Shown here: positions 34,401-46,266 of the stretch, in pieces
Numbering within the stretch: position 1 is the stretch's first letter
Layout of the letters: every line of letters begins with the position of its first letter
DNA from: Sebastes aleutianus
Lineage: Eukaryota > Chordata > Actinopteri > Perciformes > Sebastidae
Direction: 5' to 3'
Length of the DNA: 64,000 nucleotides
Assembly (NCBI GenBank): GCA_916700875.1
Contig: CAKAKS010000031.1
Coordinates: 18,559,880-18,623,879, forward strand
Made by a program: the position numbers and the translations under genes
Notes under the pieces: model-generated
Database searches by the model: none
Told to the model about the DNA's origin: nothing
Seen by the model: the letters and a program-made list of their open reading frames with translations, nothing else

Positions 34401-36121
34401 GGATGGACTGTTCCTTTAAAAATAGATAATAAAGTTTCCCTGTTGCTTTAAAACTGTTAGTTACCTAACCTAGTTCTGAAAAAAAAGCAAAATTTTGTCA
34501 ATCAAGGCCAAAAATGAAGTTGAAGTTTAATTTTTCTGATTCATTTGCCTTTTATCAGGAAAAAAGCTTCGAGTGCAAGATGTGTGGCAAAACATTCAAG
34601 CGCTCCTCCACTCTCTCCACGCACCTGCTCATCCACTCGGACACGAGGCCTTACCCCTGCCAGTACTGCGGCAAGAGGTTCCACCAGAAGTCTGACATGA
34701 AGAAACACACCTACATTCACACCGGTAAATCTACAGCAAGAGTCTCCAACCTTTTTTCCTCTGAGAGCTAATTTGGCAAAATGAAAGTGTCCGAGAGCTA
34801 CTCATAGCACCAAGAGGTATATCGCCTACTTTTATGGTCCTTTAATAATGTTCCAGCCACCGCAGTCATCCCATCTATTTCAATCCTTCCGTAGGCAAAG
34901 GGCTTTTTGTGTTTTATTAGGATGTGCACCGCTAAACGAAGCCTCTGTTGCTGTGTTGGTCTTCTTCGTCACTTTGGTAAACAGAGCCTGGTGTTGACCG
35001 TTGTTTTCAGATAACTTCTCTGTTCGTAGTCTGCTACCAGCCGGAAAGTAACATGAAAAAGTGTGATGGACTCTGGTGAAGTGGCGATTGACGTTAGATC
35101 TTTCTCCGACTGATACGCTTGCATCGCAAATAAGACACACACATTTATCATTCAGGTTCGAGAAAAATAACTCAGTTACCCATTCCTCATGAAAATCCTG
35201 TATTTTTGGCCTTTTATTGGCTTTATTGGCTCTGAGGACATTGTCAAATCTGGTGTGTGCTTGCTAGTCTGCTAACATCGCCTTGTTACGGTGTCACTGC
35301 AGCGTAACTTGTTTTATTAACAGCTGATTGGCAAATAAGAATTTTGTGTCAAAAGTGGTAGGGAGGTCTGTGAATTTGATTGGATAGAAATGTAAACAGG
35401 TTTACAAAGCGACTTTGTGTTTTCAAATGTATGTACATATTCTTTGAACCTTTAGCGAGACACTCAGAAACAGGGAGCGAGCTACTGGTCGCTCGCAAGC
35501 TACTTGTTGGAGCTTCCTGGTCTACAGTATTGTTTTACAGTAGGGCGGTATATGAAACTGTCCGCGGCTCCACTCGCTGTAATCACCTGCTTTCCAGGTG
35601 CAGCATGCGGGAATTGTTTCCAGGAGTAATATAACTACTGATAAATCAGAAAAAGAAACTTAAACAAATGTCCTGTGGATTTGCATATCTGGTTTTCCTG
35701 CTTCGCGCAGAGCTCTGTAAAAGGAGCTCTATGCTGCCGCCATTTCGCTGCAAATAAATGTTTGACAAATCTGAACAATGGCATGATTCTTCACCCATGC
35801 AAAGCTTATTGGGGGAAAACATACAAGCACCATTAATGGTGCGGATGACAAACCTGATTTTCCAGAAGCAGTGGGAAAGACAACTACTTTACATATATTA
35901 TTTGGAAATTCTTTTTTTTAATTTTTATCTTTTATTTTGTAGGTGAAAAGCCCCACAAATGCCAAGTGTGTGGCAAAGCGTTCAGCCAAAGCTCCAACCT
36001 GATCACCCACAGCAGGAAACACACGGGCTTCAAACCGTTCGGATGTGACATTTGTTCCAAGGGCTTCCAACGTAAGGTGGATCTCCGCAGGCACCACGAG
36101 AGCCAGCACGGCATGAAGTGA
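31482..36121 (+). CDS. gfi1b: gfi1b, growth factor independent 1B, SNAG/zinc-finger transcriptional repressor
   Basis: Exons 31482-31575, 31927-32109, 32215-32459, 33848-33985, 34559-34724 and 35943-36121 join in frame to 334 residues (human GFI1B is 330), ending in TGA. Residues 1-10 are a SNAG domain, MPRSFLVKNK, which recruits LSD1-CoREST (family knowledge). Residues about 30-165 are a variable linker with a Gln/Pro tract (four QP-type steps). Six C2H2 fingers follow, at about 167-190, 196-218, 224-246, 252-274, 280-302 and 308-331, all with intact Cys and His. Fingers 3-5 are the DNA-binding fingers for AATC-core sites in the family. Gfi1b represses genes during erythroid and megakaryocyte development. 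Position beside tsc1 favours gfi1b over gfi1. Intron 3 splits finger 1 and carries a minisatellite; introns 4 and 5 carry matching repeats and a hAT fossil. Confidence 0.96.
32895..33505 (+). repeat. 53-bp minisatellite in gfi1b intron 3
   Basis: About eleven to twelve tandem units of roughly 53 bp, each containing ttttgttgcctaaacctaac and then a caagtc, gatcttttcc, gaaacctaac step, with few changes between units. The array sits inside a longer element (about 32,540-33,640). Flanking phrases such as gttgctggacattggtagg recur at 39,930-40,060. Confidence 0.85.
34176..34403 (+). repeat. direct repeat, copy 1 (gfi1b intron 4)
   Basis: About 225 bp nearly identical to 35,439-35,665 in the next intron, same orientation. 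Shared phrases: tactggttgctcgcaagcta (one change), cagtattgttttacagtagg and gtgcagcatgcgggaattgt. Confidence 0.75.
34880..35205 (-). pseudogene. hAT-type transposase N-terminal fragment with BED-like zinc finger
   Basis: The minus strand is open for about 110 codons. It opens with a QDFHEEWVTELFF stretch, then a zinc-finger signature: CLICDASVSV, followed by NVNRHFTRVHHTF, so the C-x2-C and H-x4-H ligands are intact. An RTEKLSE stretch and an ATEASFSGAH stretch follow. This arrangement is characteristic of N-termini of hAT-family transposases and the host genes derived from them (GTF2IRD2, ZBED and FAM200 relatives). No catalytic domain follows, so it is a truncated fossil, antisense within gfi1b intron 5. 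It is probably not expressed, though the open frame is noteworthy. Confidence 0.7.
35439..35665 (+). repeat. direct repeat, copy 2 (gfi1b intron 5)
   Basis: The second copy of the 34,176 element. Exon 5 (zinc fingers 3 and 4) and the hAT transposase fragment lie between the two copies. Confidence 0.75.
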
Positions 36122-36422
36122 GGAGGAAGCCGTTGTAAATATGTGTCCGATAAATTTCTATTAAAAGAATAAGCTGATATTAAATTCTGATTAAAGGCGA
36201 TTTAACTTCAGGAAAAAATGTCATCTGTATAATGAAGAAATTGATGAAATGTATTTGTTAATATATTGGAAGTGATCTTTCAAATATGTGTGGATGAATG
36301 GGAGATTCAAAATATGCCTTTGGCTTTGTTTTGCTGTCATATAATTTATTTAAAGTATGTTTGAGCAATGTATATTATATTGGCTGGAGTCTGTGCGTGA
36401 GTTGCTAAATGCTTTCAGTTGA

Positions 36423-36428
36423 AATAAA
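36423..36428 (+). other. gfi1b polyadenylation signal
   Basis: The first canonical AATAAA after the gfi1b stop lies about 300 bp downstream and is followed by a T-rich stretch. It gives a 3'UTR of roughly 320 nt. Confidence 0.65.
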
Positions 36429-37332
36429 GGGTGAAAAGTTGTAAAATCTTTTTATTCTTATAGAATACAGACATGCAAAGTGAAATATGTTATAAAATCA
36501 TTTGTACCCTTAAGGCAAAATACATGCAGACTGTTTGTCTAAGATGACACGATGAGCAAACACACTTTTACTCCCTGTTCATCTCTTTCTGTGTGTTTTT
36601 CTCAGTCACTCTCCTGTTGGAGCAGGATGTAGAATAACTATGTCACTGTGGCCTCAGGTGAAAATCTCTTACGGGACCCGAGATAGTGTGTAATGGAGTA
36701 ATGCTGCATTCAAATAACACACCTGGAACACCATGCAAATCCGAGGGCCAGAGAGCTATTCATTCCTGAGAATCGACAGCAGTCGAAGGAAATGTTAGCA
36801 GCCGTTATTAAGTGAGATATTTCATTCTGTTTGATGCTCAGCACCTTCCTTGTTATTACTTGAGGAGGCGAAATCAACTCTATAATCTCAGTAAAAAAAA
36901 ATCACAATTGCACACTGTCAAATAGACCATAATGAACTCTGGCCACACACCCTCGCATACATGTAGTGTAGCTGCTTGGCCTTTACAGTGCATTGAGTCG
37001 AATGGGATACAGGGATTAATAAGAGGCTGTGGAAAAGGGATTGATTACTTAGTCAACCGTTACCACACCCAGCCAGCCTGTTGGATTAACTTCAACAAAC
37101 AAGTGTCGGCTCTAACGAAGACACACCACCTTCCTCAAACACCAAACCTGTTAGGAACATCAAGCTGCTCGAGGCAAATCAGATCATCACCTGTGTCTTT
37201 TAAATCTGACACAAACTGGATGAAGTGTTGCCAGTAGTTGTACAAATGGTTGTTTTTCTATAGATAAATTACGCCAACTGCTGATGTAACATAATGATCG
37301 CAACCCGTTTCTTTAGCTGAATGGATCCTAAA

Positions 37333-37620
37333 TGGGATGTAAAAACTTCTTTGATACATATAGAGTACTAACTGACTGCTTCTGGTTTCCTAAATATATT
37401 CCTGACCTGCTCACTGGCTATTGCCCAATCAGATCCCTCCTATCATCAAGCATGTGTCCCCTGAATGTACCTAGAGCTAAAACTAAATCAGGCGGAGGTG
37501 CATTTGGTCACTATTGTGCCGTTCTCTGGAACAAACTGCCTGATGACCTGAGATCTGCTGCCACTGTATCTTCTTTTACAAAGCAGTCTTAAAACATTGC
37601 TTTTCTCTCAGGCTTTTGGT
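37333..37620 (+). pseudogene. LINE reverse-transcriptase ORF2 C-terminal fragment
   Basis: The translation carries the signature found at the C-terminus of non-LTR retrotransposon ORF2 in fish: a YIPDLLTGYCPIRSLLSSS block, then AFGHYCAVLWNKLPDDLRSA and a final hydrophobic SSFTKQ block. The reading frame breaks at a TAA where the family normally continues with a short KTxLF stretch. The element is 5'-truncated, as usual for LINE copies. Its 3' tail is found about 670 bp away (38,286-38,470), separated by later insertions. Confidence 0.7.
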
Positions 37621-38285
37621 AGTGTGTGTGGGTGTGTTTTACTCACATTGTGGGGACATAAGTCTGTTTACACAGTCACATTGTGGGGACTCGCCTTGTA
37701 AGTCCCCATAACGTAAATCATTACATTTTAGGGTGAAGACTTGGTTTAAGGTTAGGTTTATCTTAAAGGTGCTAAATGCAAGATTGGGAGCATTGAGCTG
37801 TTAGCTGCTACAGTAATAGTGCTTACAGCACTAACAGTGAAAGCAATGGCAACAATGCTAAAAGAGTTAACAGTGTTAACCTGAGGGGGAACCGGAGGGT
37901 GGGCGCTACGCTTCTGCAACAATGCTGTCGGTGAGGACGGCGTTATCAGCTGTAATCTCCGTAAGAGTGCAGAACAGAGCAGTTCGCCAGTAAGGCACGC
38001 TCACATGCACAAACATGCACCAAAAAGCACTGCAAGTAGACATTACTCCACTATATCTTTATACAGCAAATAGTTGTTTGCTGTTATGTCAATGCTCTGG
38101 ATATTGTATAGAGAACCTTTAAGGTTAAGATTAGGTTTAGGCAAGTAGCCGTTATGGTTGGGTTAGGGTAAGTCTCCAGGAAATTAATGTAAGTCAATGT
38201 TATGTCCTCTAAAGTGATGGAAACACGACTGTGTGTGTTGTTGTCCATGTGTGAGTGCAGTAGGAATAGGACAAGGGTTATAAAA
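37621..38285 (+). mobile_element. dispersed repeat (cattgtggggac type) inserted in a LINE and itself interrupted
   Basis: The element has a TG-rich start, two copies of cattgtggggac and a run of ggttagg-like steps, and ends near gatggaaacacgactgtgtg. It separates the two halves of one LINE copy. It contains a further insertion with TTAA at both ends (37,763-38,122). Confidence 0.5.
37763..38122. mobile_element. TTAA-flanked miniature transposon, innermost of a nested set
   Basis: The 360-bp segment begins TTAAAGGT and ends ACCTTTAA. The outer repeat reads continuously across it (ggtttatc, then TTAA, then ggttaag). TTAA target sites and short inverted ends fit a non-autonomous piggyBac-like element; the family is my inference. 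Confidence 0.5.
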
Positions 38286-38470
38286 ACAGCATTTTATGTA
38301 TGTGTGTGTGTTGTATGGTTGGCTGAAAGGTCATTTTATGTAAGTGGAGTATTTTATATGTGTGTTTTCTATCTCATTTGTTTAATATGTTTTCTATGTT
38401 TTACTGTAAAGCACATTGACTTTACCTTTGTATGAAATGTGCTATTGATTGATTTGATTGATTGATAGAA
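38286..38470 (+). mobile_element. LINE 3' tail continuing the fragment at 37,333
   Basis: The sequence resumes with the usual fish LINE 3' end: a T-rich stretch, the phrase tgtaaagcacattga, then a short run of ATTG units (ttgattgatttgattgattg) in place of a poly(A) tail. It is colinear with the ORF2 fragment and in the same orientation. Confidence 0.55.
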
Positions 38471-39929
38471 TTTAAAGATGGGATCATAATTTCACCAAAA
38501 GGGTATTCACCTTTGTTGTGCCACGGGGAGTCACTGCTGCAGAAATCAGTGTCTATACAGGGAACAGTGGAGACGTGAGGGCTTACGGTCTGGCAAACAA
38601 ATCTGAGGTCTTTATGCAAAATGTGTTGATATTACCAGGGCAACGGTGGTCCGTTGCGATCCACTGCAGTTAGACCTGCTGCTGCACCCGCCGCCGCTGC
38701 ATCCTGGTTAAGAGGAGACAGAGCAAATCAAAATCCTGCACAGGTAACCAACAGAAAAGAGGAACATCTTGGGTGGGACTTAACAAACAGGACATGGGTC
38801 CTGAAAGGGGAGTGGCGGTGATGCGCAGGTGGCCTGGGGAAAAACGGGAGAAAATTATAGAAAGCATTGAAGTCTGCATGCACCTGTAACATTCCTTCAC
38901 AGGTGTATGGGTGTGATAAGATTTATGTGGAGTAATTTTGATTTTTTTTTAACAGAAAATAGCAGATGAGAACTGTGTGTGCTGGAGCTGCTTGTGTGGT
39001 TATCATTTGCATGTGTGCTGCCTGAGGCGTTGTGGTATCCTGGAAGTTGCAAATTTACTTCATGGTTTTTCGAACTGCTGAGTTCTCCCTGAGCTCCACC
39101 TGAGAACAGTCTCAGAGTTGTTTTTCAGAAGCTGCATGAAAAGGTGCATTGAAAATATTTATATAAGTATTGTTTGCATTGTAACAGGTCTGCAAGTTGC
39201 TGCCTGAACAGTAGAGCAACAGCACAATGTGATACCAGAAACAGACTCATTATTGACAACCACACTGATCTATCAAATCTGTTCCATCCAGCAAAGACCA
39301 ACCAACAAATTAAAAAAAACCAAGACTCAAACATCAGCGTTGTGCCTCAAAACCAGCACATCCCGATCCAAATGCTCTCTCTCACAGACACACACACACA
39401 CAAACACACACATACCTGATTAACAGATAGAGCACACAGCTAAAATTTGTCTTGCAAATTTGCTCTATGCAAATGAACCCCGGCCAGTACTGTGGAAACG
39501 CTGCAGGATGGAAGGATGACACATTCAATGACACATTCATGGAAGACAAAGCGGGAGATCCCCAAGAAGGGCCGCTCTCTCCGTGAGATCAAGGAACTGC
39601 CACGGGAGTGTGAGTCATTATTTACTGTTGTATCCGCCACTAAATAAACCTTTTGTCACAACTTGTATCTTCATCTGTTTTGGACATACATTCCCCTCCC
39701 AAAAAAAATCACTTTTACAGTTGTAGGACCCAGATTTGTTCTTAGTTTATACATCTAATCTGATTCCATGTCAACTGTTTCAGCAGTTTAGGATTCAAAT
39801 GATTTGTCTTTTATGTTCCTTAGCGTTTATTTCAACTACTGAAAACACAAACCTTGCAGGCTGTTTACATACACCAGTACACAAGTGATGCACTGTAATT
39901 TGTATAAAGCCCAATTCGTATCTAACGTA

Positions 39930-40060
39930 ATTGTAAACCAGTAAGCAGTTTTGTTGCCTAAACCTAACTAAGTCGACCGTTTCCCAAACCTAACTAAAAT
40001 TTTTTTTTTTTTTTTTTTTTAAAAAGACGTGTTGCTGGACATTTGTAGGAAAACATGCGA
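39930..40060 (+). mobile_element. solo copy of the minisatellite-bearing element
   Basis: Contains one and a half of the 53-bp units (gcagttttgttgcctaaacc), a poly(T) run, and the same flank gttgctggacatttgtagg as in gfi1b intron 3. It shows that the minisatellite expanded inside a dispersed element. Confidence 0.55.
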
Positions 40061-40574
40061 AAAATGAGGATAAACTTTTTGTAAGAAATCATACCCTGTT
40101 GTATGAGGATATGTTGAATTGTTCTTCTCCTATGAAGATTGCATTTAACAGAGCAACATGTTATATGCTTTCCATAAAATCAGGGCAAACATGTAAAATG
40201 ACAAAATTTGAGACCAACTGGTTCCACATGATACAAAGAAAGACGGTTTGCAAGTTATATTTTTCAAAGCCTTACAGGAGCACAGGCAAGAGGAAAAGAA
40301 AGATGAAGCTGCAAATAGGTAGGCCGACAAGTCTGTACGAGAGGCGTTACTATAAACATTTCATAAAAACAGTACCAGACCAACTAAAGCTGCTGTTAAT
40401 GTTTTTCCAGAATATAATAAAAAATACTACATTTTAAACATGAGTGTAGTATAATTTATGTGTGATATAATAAAAAACAATTGAGAAACAAAACTAACTA
40501 ACCCCTAATTCTAACCCTAACCCTGGCATTTGAAAGTGATTATAAAAAGATGATCCGAAGATATGAGTGATGAG

Positions 40575-40640
40575 TGTAAGTTAGTTAGTTAGTTAGTTAA
40601 TCTTTATTGGAAAAAAAAGCATACAACACAAACAACAATA
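40575..40640 (-). mobile_element. LINE tail in reverse orientation
   Basis: A (GTTA)n-like run, gttagttagttagttaatct, followed by ttattgg reads on the minus strand as a ccaataaagatt tail with repeated taac units, a LINE 3' end. Derived sequence may continue to about 41,100, but no coding part is recognisable. Confidence 0.45.
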
Positions 40641-43600
40641 CATACTGTATATTAAAATAGAAACCAAATGCAAGGACTTGGAACATCTGTTAAAGCTAGG
40701 GTTAACAATCTTATGAAACTGAAAATGAAATCATATCCTGGTAAGAGGAGATCCATCCAATCATTTCATTGGCCCCGAATGAAATGATTGGACGGGTTTA
40801 TTACAGTCCTGCGACAGCCACAGATACCAGATTCTTGTCAGAGCATTTGATCTATTGATTGCTGTCAGGATGTAAAGAGAATTTCAACCACTATAACAAA
40901 AATGTTTTTGAAGAAGATTACCAACTCTAGATTTAATCAACAGAGAGAAGCTTGAAAAGTTTTGCTGTTGAAGAACCAGAACAAGCATACACATTTTATT
41001 AATAAAAAAAAAGCAAAAAACAAAACAAAACAAAAGGTATCAATGAAAGGTAGGCCTTGAAGCCAGAATTATAACCACAAGGAAGCCATAGAATTGTGTT
41101 GTCTTTGTAAAGTCAGTGTTGAACGACATGCCAGTGATCCATCGCACTGTTTTTAAAACAGACAGAATAATCCAAATAGGGAAATAAACTGTCAGCAGAT
41201 TTCCTCTGCATGACTGGCCACAGGAAGATGCTGTATGATCACATCCGCTGCTGTCACACAGTGTGGGGGTGAGATACTATTTTATTGCACTGTGTGGTGG
41301 TCCAGCACCTCCTGCAATCCCATAGATAAGTGTGGCGATGACGTGCACAGAAGACCACACCTACTAAGTGTCATACAAGAGTGATGAGGAAAAAAAGAAC
41401 AATATTTCTTGTGGTTACTTTTCATGGGATTTAATCATCTATGTGCCTTCAAGTTACAACCAGTCTGTTATCATGAGAAGAAGAGCCCCAACACTCCAAT
41501 GCAGGACACAGAAAAAAAAACTTGCCAACTTAGAAAATGTTCATGAACATCCCCTGATGTGGTTACAAATGGGAGTCTCAGAAATCACTTTAAAGTTTTA
41601 ATTGTGCTGTTTAATGACCTTTGGACTCTTTGTCAACTCTCCATCACAGCCAGTAAAGGCCATATTTACATTCATGCCTCGCAAAATGCATTTGCATTTG
41701 TTGCAAAAGATTAATTTATCAACACGCCTGCCTGACGTGCAAAAAAAGTGCATCAGCAGTGGTGAGTGCTGATACTGACTTGGGCGTCCTGGGTACCCAG
41801 CGGTCTTGGATGTAAGCCATGTGGTGAGTGGGTGAGTGGTATCCAAGGAACCACATGCCATCCTCTTCACTCTGTCCCTAATGTGACCTTGTCAAAAAAA
41901 TTCTGATAAAAGCAAACAATGGTAAAAATAGACAACTTGATACAATAAATAATAATTCATTATTTTGGAATTTTGTTTGCGCGGTAACGTAAAGCTGAAA
42001 TCTTTAACTTTTAGCGAAATCATTCAGTATGAAAAAAGCATTAAAAATGACTGACTGACTAAAGAAATTTTAGTCGGCTAAGACCCAAACGACCGATTAG
42101 TCGACTAAAAGGGGGCAGCCATACTGATAATATTTTGTTTTGCCTAGAGAAAGTGACTAGACCTCGTAGGTGTGGCCTAACGTCTACATCACATGTTCAA
42201 AATGGCCATACTTTACATACAGAAAGGTCCAGAGGTTGGAGGTGCAGAAGCTGAGAGAACGGATGACAGGACAGAAGGGATATACTGAGTGAGAAGTCAG
42301 AGTGAGTGGGACGCGGGGGGTGAAATCTGAGGGCAGCAGGCTCTTTCAGGGTGAGCCGAGCGGTGAAGACTGGATGATAACCTTATCATGGCCTCCCCAC
42401 ACTGTAACGGCTGGAACATGCCAGCAGAGCTGCAGGGAGGAGCGGACAGGCCCTCAACTGAGATAGCACCAAGAGCTGAACCAATATTCGATGGACGAGG
42501 GCTCCGGGAGAAAAGAAAGACAGAAAGAGAAAGAGCGTCAAAATCCTTACTTCACCACAGCACACAACAGATTGTCAGTCAGAGTCTTCTGTCCCCTCCT
42601 CCTCCTCATATCCCTCCCACTGAGCATTATGATAGGTCAGGCAGGACGTCACCATTTATGTTTTTATGGATGCTCTGATAGTGTTCGCAAAGTTGCTTCA
42701 ATTTTCCATAAATGGAAGCCGGTCCAAGAGAGCATAATAAACCTACAAGAGCAACATATGTGTTATCACTAGAATTTGTATGGACAAAGATTCTCTTTAA
42801 CAAAGATCATGCATTTCAAGCTACGCCAATGGTTTGGAATGGTATACACTTCCTGTCTCCTAAGTGGGCGTGTTTGCCCGTCGTGTGGTTGGATGAAAGC
42901 AGATTGGGTTATATTTGCATAAAGTATTCATATTTTCTTTAGCTAATGTTAGATATTTACACAGCTAACAGACATATTTTGCGTTAAAGAGTATAGAAGC
43001 AAAGAGACGAAACTCTGTTTTTTTTTTCTTGACAACAGCCTCTGGCGCCATTTTGGACTGAGAATGCTTATTATATGTATTGTATTGTTCAACACAGGCC
43101 ATTTTGGTAGAATATGACAATAGAATAGAATTGTACGGCACTTTTTACGCGGAGGTTTTACTGGCGTCCGGTAGTGGCTTTCAGTCCAAAATGACAGAAG
43201 CGTAGCTTTGCTGCTGGGCGCTGATGTAGCAATGGAATGAACAATTTACTTTCACTGCTTGGCAATATACACTCTTTGTTTAGCATTATGAAAATTAGTT
43301 AGCTCGGGCTTTAGCGAACGTTAGTTGCAAGATCTCGCGAAACTGTTACAAAGTAAGTTTTCTCTTGATTGTGTCTGAAAAATTTCATTTTAGTGTCAGA
43401 AAGTTTGGAGGATATGTGGCTGGTGAAAATGGGTCCAATATTTGTTTTAGTGACTATGAGGTGAAAGAATCAGTCATAATCTGTGTTCATGCTCACTTCT
43501 CCCATTGGAGACTCAGGACATGCTGCTAGTCTCCTAAAGGGGCGGGGCTGTGGTGAAACTCACAGATACAGGAAACTGACTCCCAGAACACCGTCTCCTT

Positions 43601-45321
43601 TCTGAACTGTCTATGGTATGGACTTTTCTCAGAAAACCAATGAAAGGGGTCCAAAGTTTCCCAATATCCTCAAATCTATTCTTCAGAGTAAACAGGAGTC
43701 CTTCAAAGGTGGAGAGAACCTGACAAATCTGGTCTGATGTTGTCCAATGTTGTATTTTTTTTTAAGTCTTTTTAACTTGCCATAGCAGAAAAAGCACAGG
43801 TGTTACTAACAACATCAACGATGGCTCCTTTCTATTCAGTTATCCCAGTGAGCCATGTGTCATTTAGAGAGCCATCGCTAACATTATTGATTACACCCAT
43901 TCCTTTGCTGCTATGAAATGTCTACTGTGAGACAGGTGTGCCTTCTTCCTTCTTCTTCAAAAACCCAGAGTCAGATGAGAAAATCATGTTTAATCTCTGT
44001 GTATCCTGTTACAGATATTGATCCAGGAACTGCTTATAGCCTAGCTTGGCCCAAAGACTGGAAGCAGAGGGAAACTGTTAGCATAGTCCTTTCACAAACA
44101 AACAAAAAAATAAAATACTTTTTCAAGGGAACTCCAAACCTGTCTTATTTACTTTACACGAAGCACACATGGATTTTGCTCAGAGTTACATGTATGACAG
44201 ACAGCGCTCAAAACTGGAACCGCACTTTAATAGAACTTTTGAGCCTTTGCATGCAGTCACTGGTGTTTTTGTGAAATAAATAAGATGCAATGTGAAATAG
44301 TCAACGTTGTAGTTGTTGGAAGGCATGTTTTTCACTTAAGCTCGTACAGGCTGATCCAGCACATTAGAGTCAACCAAAAACAGCATCACATTCTCAAGCT
44401 GATCTCCAAATAGGGAAGTTATTTTCCCAATCCCTACTGCACATGAATGCACCATTCCAGCAGACTTGTCAGTCATTTTTCACTTTCAACTGCATATTTT
44501 CCACACAGCAACATCTGACAGGGCATAATTATAAACATATATCACCAAAATGTCCAACTGTTGAATTGAAGGTGATTTTAAAAAGCGAATATGAGATGGC
44601 TACGGGCCAATGTTAAGCCTTGTACTGCCTTAAAGGCATGAGAGAAGAAGACAAACTAGAATCTAAGTAAACACTGTGACACATCAGACTCTAATCACCT
44701 ATATAACAGCATTTTAAATAACTTGGTAAACACGGCTGTTTCTTCAAAGTCTTCCTTCTTCTCTGAGGGGATGACAGTCTGTTGACAGTTTCTGGGAGGG
44801 ACAGCACACAAATCCTCTTTACAGAGGTCCATCTGACAACATGGATGTCTCCTTCTGACAATACAAAGACACTATCAAGTGGCTGTTCAAATACCCAACC
44901 CTCGATATAAAATAATAACACATAAACAGATCTTTCACATAGACTCAGGGCATTCAAGAAGATTCACTTACTTGAGTTGTTTTAATTATGATGGAGGCAT
45001 GATGATATTCCCACTGACAGAGAATGTCCTCCATCGACTGCCTTTTGTTTGGTTTTACACCGCCACCCTGTGGCCAAAGTTCATTATGACAGCTATATAT
45101 ATTTTTTAAGAAATTGCAAATAGAAGATCATACAATGGAAGCCATAGGGGACATAGAGAACTTACAAGAGTGATGAGATGTTATTTGCATGATGTAAAAA
45201 CAATATGTAATATTGAGGAAATAGCCTACATCAAGAAAAGAAAAAACAATTTAGAAGAAAAAGGGACAGATTTCTAATACAATCTTAAAGATGATTCTAA
45301 CCCTATTGGTATGTCACTGAG

Positions 45322-45853
45322 TTAAAGGTCCCATATTATAAAAAAGTGAGATTTTCATGTTTTTTTATTATAAAGCAGACTTAAATCCTATATAAATACT
45401 GTGAAAGTATCGAAACATTCAATCCACAGGGAAATACACACAGCACGTATTAAAAAACTCTTCATTTGAAACAAGCTGTCAGGATTTTCGGCCCATTCGT
45501 GATGTCATGAATATACAATATTTTGACCCTTGACACAATTTTAAACGTAAACATTCTAAATGTGTCCCAGTTTATTTCTGGTTGCAGTGTATGTGAATGT
45601 CATCAGCTGACAGGAGGTACACATGGACGCAAACTGTTTCCTAGCAAAGCAATTCTGTTGCAATTCCGTTGCAATTCTGCCAAAATGCACTAAAACGGAG
45701 CGTTTCAGACAGAGGGTGAATACAGGCATATTCAGGTTGACAGTATGAGAAAAAAATTACGTTTTTTTTAACATTACAGCATGTAAACATGTTCTAGTAG
45801 AAACACAAAATGCAAGTAAGAACCTGAAAATGAGCATAATATGGGACCTTTAA
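45322..45853. mobile_element. TTAA-flanked miniature transposon upstream of gtf3c5
   Basis: Begins TTAAAGGTCCCATATTAT and ends ATAATATGGGACCTTTAA: near-perfect inverted ends with TTAA target sites. Internal sequence includes gaacctgaaaatgagc. It resembles non-autonomous piggyBac-like elements. Confidence 0.7.
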
Positions 45854-46266
45854 AACTCTGCATTTAGATACGTATTTTATGCATTTCATTATTATTTTTT
45901 TTTTTCAGATTATTTTTTTTTTTAACTTTTAGAGGTAAGATAAAGGCAAGAAAAAATATCAGTGATAGATAAATTTGAAGGTGAATTAATCTTATTTCAT
46001 ATTTTTTTGTTTTTACTTGAGTGGTTAATTCCACGTCTTGTTGATATCGAGAGGAATAAAAAAAGAGAACCCAGAGTCCGGAACTATATATGAGTAGGCT
46101 CGTGTTTCCGCCCGGCGTTATTTTGCACTTAACACACACACCTCCACTTCCTGCTGCTTTGCCGCTGTAACTGCAGTGAGTGTGTATCGCGCGGGTCTTC
46201 TTACATGCAGTTTCTGGTTTTAACGGCTGTATTCCAGCGTTAATATCACACGTTAAAAGAGCCAGA

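Larger units (their letters stand above)
36446..46150. other. intergenic region between gfi1b and gtf3c5
   Basis: About 9.7 kb without a recognisable gene. Besides the elements listed separately it holds a (CA)n run at 39,385-39,412, a hAT-like end at 42,000-42,120, AT-rich sequence with apparent repeats at 42,790-43,200, and several unrecognised ORFs (42,388-42,678 is the most GC-rich). Sequence just before 46,150 turns GC-rich with an ETS-like acttcctg (46,145-46,152), probably the gtf3c5 promoter. Confidence 0.55.
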
